NCBI RefSeq assembly: GCF_036417845.1
Contig: NC_089979.1
Span: 121,491,415 to 121,555,414, forward strand
Reading direction: 5' to 3'
Origin: Apteryx mantelli
Taxonomy: Eukaryota > Chordata > Aves > Apterygiformes > Apterygidae
Length of the DNA stretch: 64,000 nucleotides
Shown: piece by piece, positions 1 to 11,545 of the stretch
How the letters are laid out: each line of letters begins with the position of its first letter
Numbering within the stretch: the stretch's first letter is position 1
The notes under the pieces: generated by a model
Seen by the model: only the letters and a program-made list of their open reading frames with translations
Database searches by the model: none
Told to the model about the DNA's origin: nothing
Translations under genes and position numbers: made by a program

Positions 1-513
1 TTACAAGGTAGGTATTGGTGTTATTTTCCTTGTAGTGTACAGGTGAGACTTCTTCTGTCTTTGGTTATCAAGAATTCTTGGATACTAAGGACACAGGTTT
101 TCTTAGCTCTAGGCAAAGACTTGCATCCTTCCTGAACGTAAGTATTTTCTGTTGAGCAGATGCAGGGTGAGATGCATAAGATCTGTTGATGTGAGTTCAG
201 AGTAGTGCAACCTAGATTGGAACATACACGTTCATTAGACCTGTTCTTTCATCAGGCTTTAGAAGACTTGCAATATTTCATATCTAATTTTCTGTGCATG
301 CCTTGTCTCTTTCCTCTGACTAATGAAGGGACTTTATGCAAAAGAAGAACAGGCTAAATTTATTTCAAGGAGCAAAATTCTTCAAAAGTGTAGTGACACA
401 AATGATTTAAGACCACCTACAAGTTTGCTTTTAGAAAACGCTAAAGATGCTTACAGAAGTATTTTTTAGATCTTATCAAGAGCGCTAGAGTTGAGTATTC
501 TTTGCTCCCACAG
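1..513. other. non-coding stretch, left edge
   Basis: No convincing gene or repeat is visible. A splice-donor-like sequence (AAG|GTAGGTATT) falls at bases 5-16. Only seven bases of putative exon precede it, so it cannot be judged. Another donor-like GTAAGTATT lies near base 140 without a credible exon. Confidence 0.5.
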
Positions 514-693
514 CATGGCTAAAGGGAATTGTGGCTTGTCAAAATCAGAGGTGCTGAGACAATGGCTAAAGTTGAAAAAAGCAGCAGACAAAATCAGGCA
601 AATATCAAGTTCTCTTGTCTCAGGTGGGCCTACAGCTTGTGTTAGGGGATATGGTTGTTTCTCTGAAAGGATAAACCAAGGACTGTCTTGCAA
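514..693 (+). other. candidate internal exon, unrecognised
   Basis: A pyrimidine-rich acceptor (ctttgctcccacag) ends at 513. Two donors follow: CTCAG|GTGGGC after 623 and CAA|GTGAGTATC after 693. One frame is open across both versions (110 or 180 bp) and gives a basic, helix-prone peptide with Lys/Arg clusters (for example KLKKAADKIR). I recognise no family. The 110-bp version leaves with one codon base, which is phase-compatible with the candidate exon at 15236-15365. Open frames of this size also occur by chance, and these splice signals are only judged by eye, so this is a weak call. It could equally be a lncRNA exon or nothing. Confidence 0.18.
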
Positions 694-1071
694 GTGAGTA
701 TCTGTCTTATCTTGTTGCTATGCCTGAGTATTGAAATTTTAGAGCTGTCGAGGAACATAAGTCCACACAGCAACAAAAAAGCTTTTATTCCTTGTTACCT
801 CTAGATTGCTTATCAAAGAAGGAGGAACTGAACATGTTATTAGGAGCCTGAATCCCATAGGACAGCATCCTACCTAATGCTCCAGTCTATTTTGTTATCT
901 AAGGAAATTGCTGGTAGCTCTGCTACAAGTGGCAAAGCTATCAAAGGAGTTGGGGTCTGCTGTGAATTGTGTAGCTGTTTCAGTGCAAAGAGAAAACAAA
1001 GCATTGCTCTTCTCCAGGAGTAAATAATACTTCAAAATTGTGCCTCTCTTCTTGGCCCTGTCTGTGTCCTT

Positions 1072-1422
1072 TCACTGGAGAAGGGCCTGTACTTTCCCTA
1101 GCATGAGGCGTTTTGCCCTGTGATGCTCGAAAGTCATGAGGGATCCAGCAAAAAGCATGAGTGCTTTTAAAACTGTGAGTGCAAGTAGGTTTGTTGTGTC
1201 CTCTATTACCGTTTTAGCAGGAAACTTGTTATGCAGCTCTTTTAGGCTTATGTTCTCTGGCAAAATACTAACGTAGACTAGTGCATCTCCTGGGGATTTG
1301 AGTGTGCCTGGGGCTGCCCGGAGTGAATGATGAGGTGAAATGCTGACTCCAAGCAGTTCTTTCATATTTGGCCCATTTTCTGCAGGTATTTGTGAATATA
1401 AGTGCTCTGGGCAAGGTACACG
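1072..1422 (-). other. 117-codon open frame, no recognised product
   Basis: The frame is open from just after an in-frame TAG (complement of 1423-1425) to a TGA at 1074-1072. The first ATG is at 1365. The C-terminal half is rich in Leu, Ala and Lys with a short hydrophobic stretch (LKALMLFAGSL), and looks protein-like. Acceptor-like CAG triplets occur on the - strand near 1410 and 1385. I recognise no domain. A frame of this length is expected several times by chance in a window of this size, so I keep it only as a place to check against transcript data. Confidence 0.1.
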
Positions 1423-4400
1423 CTAAGCTAGGGTTTGCATATCCAGGAGTATGTGTTACCTCTTCCTCAGGCTGTTCTGGTTTGGGGAAAAGGGTTGTTT
1501 TTAACATCATTAACACTCTGCTTTGGAGGGTGATGTAAGGTTAAGCGTAAGCTGTATCCATGCCTTCACAGCATGACTGCTTTGAAAAATAAATATTCTT
1601 GATTAATAACCAGTCTCAGTGGTTGTGTAGCAGTAGATGAATAAACAGTGGCAGGCATGCAATATAAGTTGAAGGTAAAATGACAGCAGGAAGAGGAAAT
1701 CAAAACACTCAACCATCACTTGACAACTTAATTGCAGTCATTGATGATAAACAAGGAGAGTTTATTTCCTTGAATCTGTACTTTTAAACATCACTGCTCT
1801 AGCATTATGTGAGATTGATAAACATTTTCCTTTGCTGTTTTGACTTGATGTGGAAAAATGTGATTTATTTGGTTAACATGTAACAAATATTATTCTAGAA
1901 AGCTGAAGGGATGACAGGAGATTTTATGTAGATTTTCAGCTTCCTCCCCCATCCTCCCTCAATATGGACTTCATGTTTTGGTCAGGCATGGTCCGAGTTT
2001 TTCCTAAAATGATGGGTTTCGTATTAAATTCTAAAAAGCTAGCTCTCAACCCCTGTGCTAATGTAGTGTTTCATAATCAGCTACAACTCTGAAATGGTGA
2101 AGTGTGGCAGCATCAAATAGAAAATGTCCATTAAAGCACTTGATTGAGGAATGAGAAACGAGTGACAAAACCCCAGTAACGATTTTGGCTGTATAAAACC
2201 TCCCAGCATAGGAAAGACAATTGTACAGGTAATATGCTGGGCAAGTCTTCCAAAAACCACGCTCCTCTGAATCAGGCCTTCAGATGGCTGGGGGAAGATT
2301 GGCTCACAAGGTAAAGCGTGAGGAAGGCTGACCTGGTGCCATCCAGCTGCCTCGATAAGACGGAGCTGCAGTGAACCTGCCGTCCCCAAGCAGGGAAACG
2401 GGATTTCTGCTGCTTTGGAGCTGCTGGCCTGGCGCGGAGCAGCCAAAGGCATCAGAGAAGGGTTGACCCCCTATCTGTAAGCTCTAGAGTACCATTCCCT
2501 GTGGCTCCCATACTAAATCGAGGCAGCTGTTTTTTAAAAGAAACTGCTGGCCCAGTCCTATGGTGCTTTGTATTTCCTGGCTAATCGAGGGCAATTTCCT
2601 GTCCTAGTAAACCTGAGGACAATGGTGTGATTTGTTCATTTTGTGAGTGCTGTTTGGTCGTAGCTATCTCACTTGGCTTGGATCATTCTCCTGATTAATG
2701 TCAGTCCCACTTCTCCTTGAACTTTCATGTGGAAATGCCTCTATTTCTCAATTATAAGCATTGCCTGTATCCTGTGTCTTCTAATAATTAGCTCCTATGC
2801 CCTTCAGTGTACAGATATTGCGTATTAATTGCATTTAATGAGCATTGCTCACCTGCAGCAAGTTGTTCTGCACTGTTAGACACCATAGTGTGTCACATAG
2901 CATAACATGATTTATTTATATAACACACCTGATGGCACTTAACAGCTGTAAAAATGCATGCAAAAATGCTGACCTTGGTCTCGGGTATTTATTGGTTCTG
3001 CAGAAAGCGTGCAGTTTCAGGTGGAACAATTTAAGTGAATTACATGTAGCCTTCATGATGCAAATAAAACACACCAGTAACAGGATTATTTTCAATTTAT
3101 AGAGCTCTGCTGTGTTTGAAGTGTGACAAAGTGTGCAAAACACACACATACAAAGCTGGCAGTTTGTTCTGGGGGCTGGGTTGTAGCGTGTGTTGCAGCA
3201 AGGTGTGGCGTCAGGCGGTAAAGGGGAGCAATAAGACTGAGAGTCCCCAGATGAATACAGCCTGCTAACCCCCCTCAGCAAGTACCCAGAAAGCTGTGTG
3301 TGATACTAATTGGGGAGGGCGGTTGTGCAAATAGCAAGTGACTGTCTGCTCCCCTGTATCCCACCAGTTCAGTCCCCAGCCTTTCTGTCCGTAGGCTTTT
3401 ACATACATCTATCCCCTCACCTTAGGGAAGGGGGTGTGGGTTAAGTGGAAATATTGATATGCTTTAGCAGACTCACCTCTGTTTGAATACCCAAGGCCCA
3501 TTTGTAGAATTAGAGTTCCTGCTTAGCTACTCCCCATGATGAACTAAAAATCACTGCTTGTGAATAATTTGATTTTTTGGATTAAATTAATAGGTGCTTT
3601 CATCGCAGTAACTTTGAGCACTAAAATAGAGCCCAAACGAGGCAATCGGCTGAGAAAGTGGATTTAGTTTCCAGTGTGAATGCAGGCAATGGTTTGAATT
3701 ATTTGCTGTAATCTAATTGAGGTACATGCTGGAGATCTGGCCGCCTGCGCTGTAGTGCTTGCTGCTGTGTCTCAAACTCCAGTGGGTAAAATCCTCTAGC
3801 AAAAGCTGTTTATATTGAAGTCAAACCTTGGATGAATCCAGCTTTGGGGGTCTGGGAGGCGGTGGGATTGGAAGGGAAGGTTGTTAACAAAAATTCCGTT
3901 AAAACCAATTTCATCTCACTTAGATTGTGCTATATAATTTGCTTCATATTTCCCTGGGTAATACAATCTTACAGACAGCTAAGTTGAGTTTTCATCTGTC
4001 TGTTTTCACCCCCCTCCTTGTTTTCTTTCTAAGTAGCAGAAAACCTTTAAATGTGGGGGATTTTTTTGTTTGTTTGTTTTTTTCAGGTGTTCAAAGCAAT
4101 AACCTTGAACAGGGTCCCTTGGCAACCTGCTGCTCTATTGAAAAGCAATATGATTCATCTATCTTAGGGAAGACACAGTCAGTTTACAGAACTTTCTTCT
4201 TTTTATTTCCAGAGGATCAGGATGGAAGGCAGTAATGTTTGCTGGAGCAGAGGTTTTTCTGCATATGACTTCTCTGAAAACAGTATTTCACAAATTCTTG
4301 CCACTTCCTGCCTGAAAAAAAAAAAAAGCGTTGTTGCTCCATGCAGCAATAAACTCACAGTATGAATTACAGTTTTGGTGCCTCAGTCTTGTAAAGAGGT

Positions 4401-4518
4401 TGAATGCATCTGCCCAACATCACAGAAAATATGCATTAGAGAATTTGGCATTATGTGGTGAGAGATTTACCCCACAGTGCACGTAGTTTAACTTGACTGT
4501 ACCTTTCTCTGTAATTAC
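1423..4518. other. non-coding DNA with AT-rich islands
   Basis: No gene is seen. The part around 2590-2860 and especially 3540-3740 is low in repeats, AT-rich and dense in TAAT/ATTA cores, a texture typical of conserved non-coding enhancers. Conservation cannot be tested here. A run of 13 A lies at about 4314-4326. A GT-rich donor-like site on the - strand (CAGAG|GTGAGTCTG) is present near 3473 but has no good upstream acceptor. Confidence 0.4.
3541..3735. promoter_or_regulatory. possible conserved enhancer-like island
   Basis: The segment has multiple homeodomain-type cores (TTGAATTATTTG, TCTAATTGAGG, AAATTAATAGG) and almost no simple repeat. This is only a compositional resemblance to developmental conserved non-coding elements. 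Cross-species alignment would decide. Confidence 0.2.
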
Positions 4519-4643
4519 CAAGGGATCCACCTTTGTCTGCTGGTTTGTCCTCAAACTGCAGCTCCTCTGTGTCCTCAGGAAGATTTTCCTCTGGATCTTC
4601 CATGTTCTTCTTTAAGCCAGCCTGAAATTTTCCTTTATTTGGC
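4519..4643 (-). other. candidate acidic exon on the minus strand
   Basis: Read on the - strand, two acceptor-like sites (TTTCAG after 4644 and again after 4622) lead into a frame that stays open past 4519. The peptide begins around QAGLKKN and turns strongly acidic (MEDPEENLPEDTEELQFED), with alternating Glu/Asp, Pro and Lys, a composition that looks more like coding than random sequence. Donor candidates are AAAG|GTGGAT after 4531 and CTTG|GTAATT after 4519; neither is strong. The in-frame ATG is at 4603. The unspliced frame runs on to a TAA near 4455. I do not recognise the protein. The - orientation matches the strand suggested by the transposon orientation bias, but that link is inference. 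Confidence 0.22.
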
Positions 4644-5249
4644 CTGAAAGTTTAAACTGCATAAGGAGAAATAACAGAAAAGCAGATCTGATTTCTCCTC
4701 TGTCATCTTCCATTTCCATTGATCACAGGTCAACGGAGAACTTCTTTCCCTGTATGCCACTTTAAAGAGAAAATCAATCATTTTCTGTGAAATTGCCATT
4801 TGATTTCTAAACTGCTCTATCGCCCCCACAGAGCAGATGCCGTGAAATGCCCTTCTGCTCTTTCCTGCCCAGGCTTGGCTACATAAGGTCACAGTCCGGA
4901 GTCCAAAGGCCAGCCCGGAGTAGCAGCAAGCAGCAGCGGTGGCAGGCTTCAAGCTTTGCCATATGAAGCTATTTGACAATTATATGGTGCAAACGCTGAA
5001 GCTTGCCTGTTGTGGGAGATACTGAGGGCACTTGCCCATGCCAGTGACACACGCAGGGTGGAAGGCATTTTGGGGAGTCTTTGCCTTTTCATGCTATGGA
5101 AAAATCAAGAAGTGTTTCCCCGTACCTCGTGCAGTGGCTCTCCTTACAATGGTGAAGTTCTCCCTTTACGTACACTAACGGTCTGCCTGATGAAGGTTTA
5201 TTTTACCGTCTCTGAGTTAGCAGCCGAATAATCCGAATGGTGCTATGTA

Positions 5250-5251
<2 letters not shown>

Positions 5252-5289
<38 letters not shown>
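5252..5289. repeat. (GT)19 microsatellite
   Basis: An uninterrupted GT/TG dinucleotide repeat of 38 bp. It is likely length-polymorphic and able to adopt Z-DNA. Confidence 0.98.
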
Positions 5290-5291
<2 letters not shown>

Positions 5292-5629
5292 GTGCCTGTC
5301 CTGCAGTGCTTGCTGTTTGCTCATTTCTGATGGGGACATTCAGTGACAAGCTTTCAAGCCTCTCCTGTTTACAGTTCAGTGAAACTGCTCCGGTTGGCAA
5401 AGCAGTCTGTTCTCTTCACCCTTTGAAGGGGGAAAAAAAAAATCAAATGGAGTCTTGAAACAGCGGTGTAGACATGTAAGTAAAAGCACTGGCCTTCTTC
5501 CTTATTACTCATCCCCAGCAGTCAGATCTATCATATTTACTGATGTCCAGAATGTTTGCTTTGATGTAAACACAACGCTTGCTCTTGTCTGAAACACAGC
5601 CTGTATCAGAAGTAAAATCAGGTGGCGTC

Positions 5630-5880
5630 ATCTATTCTCATTGAAGCTAATGGTTTAAGCAGCCGTTTTCTCTTAATCACTTAATGAGATTTATTGTAGA
5701 TTATTTAAAATAATTGCTTGTTTGCAAGCAGAGAGATTTCAACAAAACAATTTCATAGTTATTAAACATCAATGTTAAAATAGTTGCTGTTTTACAAATG
5801 TACAAGTAGCTCCTCTATTTATTCACATTTAGGAAACCTAATGGATTATTAGCACACAATGCTTAGTTTATGAAATATTT
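5630..5880. promoter_or_regulatory. possible conserved enhancer-like island
   Basis: AT-rich and repeat-free, with a cluster of homeodomain-type cores (GCTAATGG, CTTAATCACTTAATGAG, TTAAAATAATTG) and an inverted TTGCTTG/CAAGCA motif. The resemblance to developmental enhancers is compositional only. Confidence 0.2.
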
Positions 5881-6038
5881 TTACAGCCACAGATTCTGCT
5901 GTTGCAAGTACTGTTACATGTGTCTGAGTTTATGCTGGTAAGTAGTGGCTTCGATGGAGCATGCCTTTGTGAGATCTTGGTAAACTACAAGGTTTATCTC
6001 CTGTCCTACAGCCTGTCAAATTTAGATGAAACAAGCCA

Positions 6039-6652
6039 TTGGAAAAGTGTTTTGTGAGGTACTGGAGAAGCAGGGACAGCTCCAGAAACAGGTTAGAAGG
6101 AGGAGAGTGTGAACCCCGGGCAGCTGAGGACTGGGCAGGTTGTTGCCGTTGTGCTGCACTGAGGGCAGCGCAACTGAAATCTGAGGGCAAGAAGAGAGAG
6201 AAACAAAGGCTGGAGAGGGGAGAAAGGTCTGGGCTGAGCCTGCAAGCAAAGTCGTGCGAGGAACCCAGACACGTAGGCACCAGGGGAACGATGTGGTGAT
6301 AAGTGACAGAGGAAGGAGATGCACAACCTGATGGAGAGAGCCTTGCACCAGGTGCCCAGGAGAGGAGTTTGCAGAGTAACACTTCGGCTGGCGGGAGAGA
6401 AAGGTGGCTTTGGGCTGCAGGTCGGTGGGAGCAGGGGGAGGGATGGGAAGGCCAGGATGGATGTGAGTAGCAAATCTAGGAAGCGTCTGCAGCTATGAAG
6501 ACAGTGTTGAAAGGGTCCGGCTGGGAGTCACTTAAGAGAGCAACCTGATAGGATCTAGTGCAAAAAATATTAGGAAGGGCAAGGCCTGAGAAAGAGCAGG
6601 AAATAAAGAAGCCCCATGCCCTCGGTGAGCCTGCTTTAACCACTGCGAGAAG
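6039..6652 (+). other. purine-skewed (G+A rich) block ending at a strong donor
   Basis: For about 600 bp the + strand is strikingly rich in G and A compared with its flanks (for example ggaggagag, gaagagagagaaac, gggagaaagg). It ends at GAGAAG|GTAAGTAA, a near-consensus splice donor with GT at 6653. The longest + frame (from ATG 6039, 86 codons) has no recognisable domain. Strand skew plus a terminal donor would fit a first exon of a non-coding transcript on the + strand, or an old mobile element, but neither is shown. No CpG island is present. Confidence 0.25.
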
Positions 6653-7288
6653 GTAAGTAACCCTCTGGAAAACAGAAGTTCAGGCATGTAATCTTCAGTC
6701 GAGGATCCAGACACCGACTTCTGTCCTGAGGAAAGCGCCTGTCCGTAGCCCGCAGCGAGGCTTTAACTCTCATTTGTCTCCCGGTAGCAGTGGATGTCAA
6801 TTGTCTGATAATATACTGAATTACTGCTGGCGTGTTATGGCCAGTAAACTTGTCATAGCAGCCAGCTAGAAATAGAGAAATAAGGTGCAATGCATTAGAT
6901 GGACGGAGGAAGAAGAAGTTACATGAAGGGAGCCTGATAAAGGAAACACTTCATTCTGCATCTCATACTTACCCCAAATTAGCTACAATGAAGTTTTTGA
7001 GTGTGGAAGGAATGCAGAATCAGGCCTAGGTGTAATTATACCTCCGGTGTTTGATGTCTGTGCTATGTCAGGTTTTGCAGCTGATAGTTTGATAGTTTCA
7101 CTTGGATTTTAAGAGGTGTCTGACAGCCTCTGTGACTGATCACACCTGTGACTTCCTAGCAGGTCTTACACAGTGCAGATTATGTGAACGTTTCCAGAGT
7201 GCTGCTGACAGACAAAAGCCTAAAAGGTGCCAGGAAGGTGATAATATCTTACTAACACCTGAGTTTTTTTCTTTTCTTCTTTCTCGTC

Positions 7289-7301
7289 TTTTTTTTTTTT
7301 T
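7289..7301. repeat. poly-T run (13)
   Basis: Homopolymer inside a longer pyrimidine-rich tract (7264-7310). Confidence 0.95.
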
Positions 7302-7566
7302 CTTCTCGGTATCTCACTGTAACTGCCAGCCAGGTCTGTAAACCCTGATCAGCTCTGGCAGGTGTGGCTGGGAGTGGGAGTATTCAAAAGGGAACTTTAC
7401 AATCCCCCAAGGCTATGTAGCTTCCAGGCTGGCGATCAGATTCCATCAAATCTAGCTCCAAATTTTACAGGTTCACAGATTAAGCAACCAAAATGTCGAA
7501 GTTAACTGAAGTCTACCTTGTAGATACAATTCCTAATTTCACATCATTTCAGTGCAAAGCCACATG

Positions 7567-7583
7567 TTTTTTTTTTTTTTTTT
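7567..7583. repeat. poly-T run (17)
   Basis: Homopolymer. No retroposed body is recognisable on its A-tail side. Confidence 0.95.
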
Positions 7584-8349
7584 CCATTCCTGTATATAGA
7601 AATACACATCTTCTGCTTGTCCAGCTGCAAAGCCTGACCCAAGGGAACCAGCGTAAAATGGGTGAACGGAGGCGAATGGTCTCCAGAGCGACAGGAAATG
7701 AACACCAAGCGGAGGGCAGGCTTTGCCAGGGGAGTGCTCTACCTGGGGGACTGGGAAAGCAGGGACCATAAGACGCTGCTGGTATTGCAAGGACTGCAAG
7801 GACAGCGTGTGCTGCTAGCTCCAGAGAAGGGGTGTCCCTCACACTGCCAAGGAGGGTGTCACAGGGAGGTCACAGCACGGTTGTCCCTGCAGCCTCGAAA
7901 GTGAGCCCTGCCTTGCCGCATCTGGTGAGCCCCATAGGCCCAAATATTGCGTCCCTTCCTTGTATTCTGGGGGTACCCTAGCACACTGAGGCGTTTGGAC
8001 TTAAATTTAACTCTGGCCTGAGGAGCTCTGAGGGCTTTGCCGATGTGGTGAAACTAAGGACCTTAAATCAAGTTTTAGAAATCTGTTCAAACCAGTTTGC
8101 TGGTTTGTAGGTTTACCTGGGGGGTCTCATTTTGCAGATACAATGCACGATACGGGCATCTGCGTGCCGCGTCTCAGGGAAGCGCTGAGCGCTGTTCTGC
8201 TTCTGTGTCACTGGTGAAACTCCCAGCAATTCCCATGGGGACACAGGGAAGCTGATGCTGAGTGCCTGGGAGAAATCACTTCCCTAAATGACATTAATTA
8301 TGCCCCTAAAAGTGCATGAGCAATAGAGAAGCTCAGTTAAATTCAGGCT

Positions 8350-8365
8350 GGGGGGGGAGGGGGGG
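8350..8365 (+). repeat. G-rich run, possible G-quadruplex
   Basis: Eight G, one A, then seven G in a row. Two long G-runs can supply four G-tracts within one strand. Confidence 0.8.
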
Positions 8366-11109
8366 CTAAAAAAGCTCTATTTGCATCCTGGAAAATTACC
8401 TAACTCCAGTGTTAAAAGATTTGATACATTCCTACCTTCCTTCAGTAATGCCCGCCATTAAGTTTCAACGTATTAACTGCAAAACACTTCAAGCTACAGC
8501 ATTGAATTGAACTGAGAGCTCAGGTGCTTGGCTTTTCAATAAGATCACCCATCTATAAATCATGCAGCTCTTTATAAGAAAGAAAGAAAAAACTTATCTT
8601 GCTGATAATGCATTACTAACAGAAGCAGGAAGACCTTATGTATGTACTTTTCATGGATAAATTCAATTCAGCTCTCGTTTGGAGGCTGAGATATAGTGCA
8701 GTTTTCAAATGAGTTCCAGTAGCACAGACTGCAAGGAAAGAAAACCAAGCGAGTCCTATGGGACTTAAAATTACGATCCAGAAAGTCAGAATGAATTATT
8801 CTTCAGTGTGAAAAATTTTAGATCATCTAATTACGGGCTGTGTACTGCTGGCAGTGACACCGGGAAACCAAGTTCCTACTGGAAAATTTTCCTCACCTAA
8901 ATTTTACCTTTCATGATGAATTGCCTCTTGCGCAGTGCTTTAGCATGTGATGATTCAGGTGGGACTTACAGGAGCTGGTTTTAGCTGCACTGCCCTTGCA
9001 GCAAGGCTGCTGCCAGGTATTGACTTTATGGAGAGCCAAAGGAGAACAGTGCTGAGTCGTGCTGAAAAGTCTTCCCTGAGCTTAGCCCAATTTCGCGTTC
9101 CTCGCAGCCCAGGAAACACTCCCACTACCCCGCAGGTTGTCTTGAGGGTTTCTGGGAAATCACACCAGCCAAGTACGGTTTCATTCACTGGGTCCATTGA
9201 ACGTACAGGTAGGAGGCAATCAAATCATTTTAGCCATTCCCACGTGGTGTCCTACTGAAGTGCCTGACATCTGAGCTGGAGAGGGAGAGTGCCTCAGGAT
9301 GCGCAGTAGATCCAGGCCGAGAGGGCCCTGTGCTCCCTGTGCGCGTGGACAGAAAGACTCGCCCCATATAATCTGTGCAGTTGCCTGTATTAGTGCCTTG
9401 GACCCCAAATTCCTTCAGTGGAGCCATCAGTGGTGCTGCCTCATTTACAGAAGGAAAAGCTAATAGATTTTTGCTGATGCCATAGCAAAACCATATCGTT
9501 GGAGCTACTGTAGACTTATACGAAGAGATTTACTGGACTTTCGAAAGAACCAGAAAGCAAAAATAAGTTAATAATGACTTTTTTTTCTTTAAAAAAAGAA
9601 ACAGTTAGCAGCTTCTCACTGTCTTTAGTTAGTCTCATATTCACATGAACAGCGTACAAAATACCTTGTTAAATACAACTTGCAGCCAGTCCTAGACCCG
9701 CAGCACCACAAGTCTCCAAGCCAAGAAATGAGAGAACAAGAGAAAAGCTCTATTTGAGAGTTTTGTTGTCATGACGAATCTTAATGATTCACCCCTCTTC
9801 ACTGTGGGTTGACCACACTTTTTTTTCCTGCAGTCCCACACATGTCACTATCTATTTAAAGCTCAGCACAAGGTGGATAAGGTGGCCTTGTACTTTCAGA
9901 CCTTTGCTTTTTATATGGCTTTTGTTGCTTAGATTGAATGAGCTTTCCTTATACAGATGATGATACCTCTGCCTTTAAAGTTAATTGTGATTTATCTGCT
10001 CACTGCTTATTGAAGCACATCTCTGGAAATTCTTATTCAGGGTCTAGTATTTTGACTTATTATCATTAATAATAGCTATAGTAACAACAATAACAAGTGC
10101 TGTGTATGTGACCAAAGCCCTTGGAGGGTCCAGTTGCAAAGTGGCCCTCTCCTTTGCTGTCATTGCTGTCCACCTGAGGTGGTCTTTGCCTTGAAGAGCT
10201 AATGATCTCAGCAAGAGAGAAAAGAGCGGCACTGCACCTCTCTCCTGGGTCAGCCAGGCCTCTGTCTAATGAGCGACCTGAGCTGAACTGCTCTTCAGGA
10301 AGAGGAACCCCAAAGGCTGGTGGCTCCTACAGAAAAGCTGCCTTTTCCCGGTCCTTGGCAATTCAGTGCATAGCCACCAACTCTGGCAAAGGCTGGAAAG
10401 ATGCTGACATAGGAGAGGAGAGAACGAGGAGGCAGGATACTATATTGCATTCACTGGCTTTGAGTGCATCTTTCGCTTTCTACTGACATGCTCAAAATCA
10501 GAGGGTTATGGTAAAGACATGCAAAGCTGAACAAACATGCTTCCAGGGCTGGAGATTATTTTTCACTGTTATTACTATTACCACTCAGTGTAAGAATGAC
10601 AGACAGTAAATGAATTCCCTTTGGATGATGCACTGGAACGTGAGAAGAGAAGATCTGTCAGTGACGCTAGCAATTCGGGAAATGTTCTTGACTCTGCAAT
10701 TAGGAGTTTGTGCTGCATTAGGCAACAGGTCATTATTTCTGGCATCTCCTGTCAGAAGAGGCTCAAAGAAACTAAGGCAAGTTTTCCTCTGGCAGGACCT
10801 GAGATCTAAAAAAAAATTCAAGTTAAACCCATATCAGCTTCAAGATCAATGAAACAAACCATCAGAATGAAAAGACTGGACGATGTGAAACAGAAAGTGA
10901 GCTTAAGTAAAAATGAAGAACCTGGCTATACTTCATGTTCTGATTGCAATGACCAAAATTAAAAAAAATTAGCCCCTAAATTTAGTCTCCCAAATTCAAT
11001 TTTGCTTATTTTCTAACTATGGTGATCTCATTGGTTAGGTGTTTCAAAGTATTTGGCTCCTTTAGGTGCCTAAAATTTAGATATAAGAACTTAAAAATTT
11101 AAGGCACTT

Positions 11110-11131
11110 AAAAAAAAAAAAAAAAAAAAAA
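11110..11131 (+). repeat. poly-A run (22)
   Basis: Homopolymer about 95 bp upstream of the CR1 fragment. It is not the tail of that CR1, which ends at 11545, and no retroposed body is recognised before it. Confidence 0.95.
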
Positions 11132-11224
11132 GCTCTGACCTACTCTGGGAGTTATATCTTTGCATTCAGTACTTCATATCTATATGTGAGTTGGAATAAT
11201 GTCCACAAATTATGGCTTGCGATG

Positions 11225-11545
11225 TTCAGGAGGGACATCAGGAAGAGCTTTTTCACTAGGTGGGTAGGGCAGCACTGGAGGAGGTTACCCAAAGAGGATG
11301 CAGATTAAGTAAAATTCAGATGTGTTTCTGAGGGAGAGTTATGGAGAGGGGCACACGACAGGCAAGCAACTGCTGCACATTGGCATCAGTGTGGTTTAGC
11401 ACCTTCCTAGTTTTCTCAGTGGTTTTCAAGACTTGGCTAGGTAGATGAAGTCATAGAGGTTGGTGGTAGCCCTATTTTGACTGGGAGGTTGGACTAGATC
11501 ACCTTGAGAGGTCCCTTCCAGCCAACATTTCTGTGACTTTTTGAA
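11225..11545 (+). mobile_element. CR1 LINE, 3'-end fragment, interrupted
   Basis: The segment begins with the CR1 3' region pattern (gacatcaggaagagctttttcacta) and continues as gggcagcactggaggaggttacccaaagagg. It resumes after an insertion with ggttttcaagacttggctag and ends in the diagnostic tail: ggttggactagatcacc, gaggtcccttccagcc, then atttctgtgac in place of the usual 8-bp terminal repeat. It is strongly 5'-truncated and carries no coding part. An unrelated piece of about 118 bp (11303-11420) sits where the expected 'gtctccatccttgga' segment should be. CR1 is the dominant retrotransposon of birds and other sauropsids. Confidence 0.9.
11303..11420 (+). mobile_element. unclassified short element, copy A (nested in CR1)
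   Basis: This segment interrupts the CR1 and matches 12731-12852. The shared parts are attaagnnnaattcanatg, a purine-rich middle, gacaggnaagc-ctgctgcacattgg and atcagtgtggttnagcacc. Small indels separate the copies (an extra 'ttga' in copy B and a six-base difference in the purine part). No family is recognised and no open frame is present. Target-site duplications are not clear. Confidence 0.55.

Larger units (their letters stand above)
4651..6038. other. non-coding DNA
   Basis: This stretch holds the (GT)19 microsatellite and an AT-rich enhancer-like island at 5630-5880, described separately. No supported gene is seen. Confidence 0.5.
6653..11224. other. non-coding DNA
   Basis: Poly-T runs, a G-rich run and a 22-bp poly-A run are listed separately. 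The segment 6780-6900 and the stretch 8280-8600 are repeat-free and AT-rich and could hold regulatory DNA. No open frame with recognisable protein character was found. Confidence 0.5.

Noticed and set aside
58..69. Match to the first 12 bases of the miR-9 mature sequence (TCTTTGGTTATC)
   Set aside because: The match ends at base 12 and no complementary arm is found about 40 bases downstream, so there is no miRNA hairpin.
11110..11131. Poly-A run as the tail of a processed pseudogene
   Set aside because: No gene-like body or polyadenylation signal precedes it, and no flanking target-site duplication is evident.
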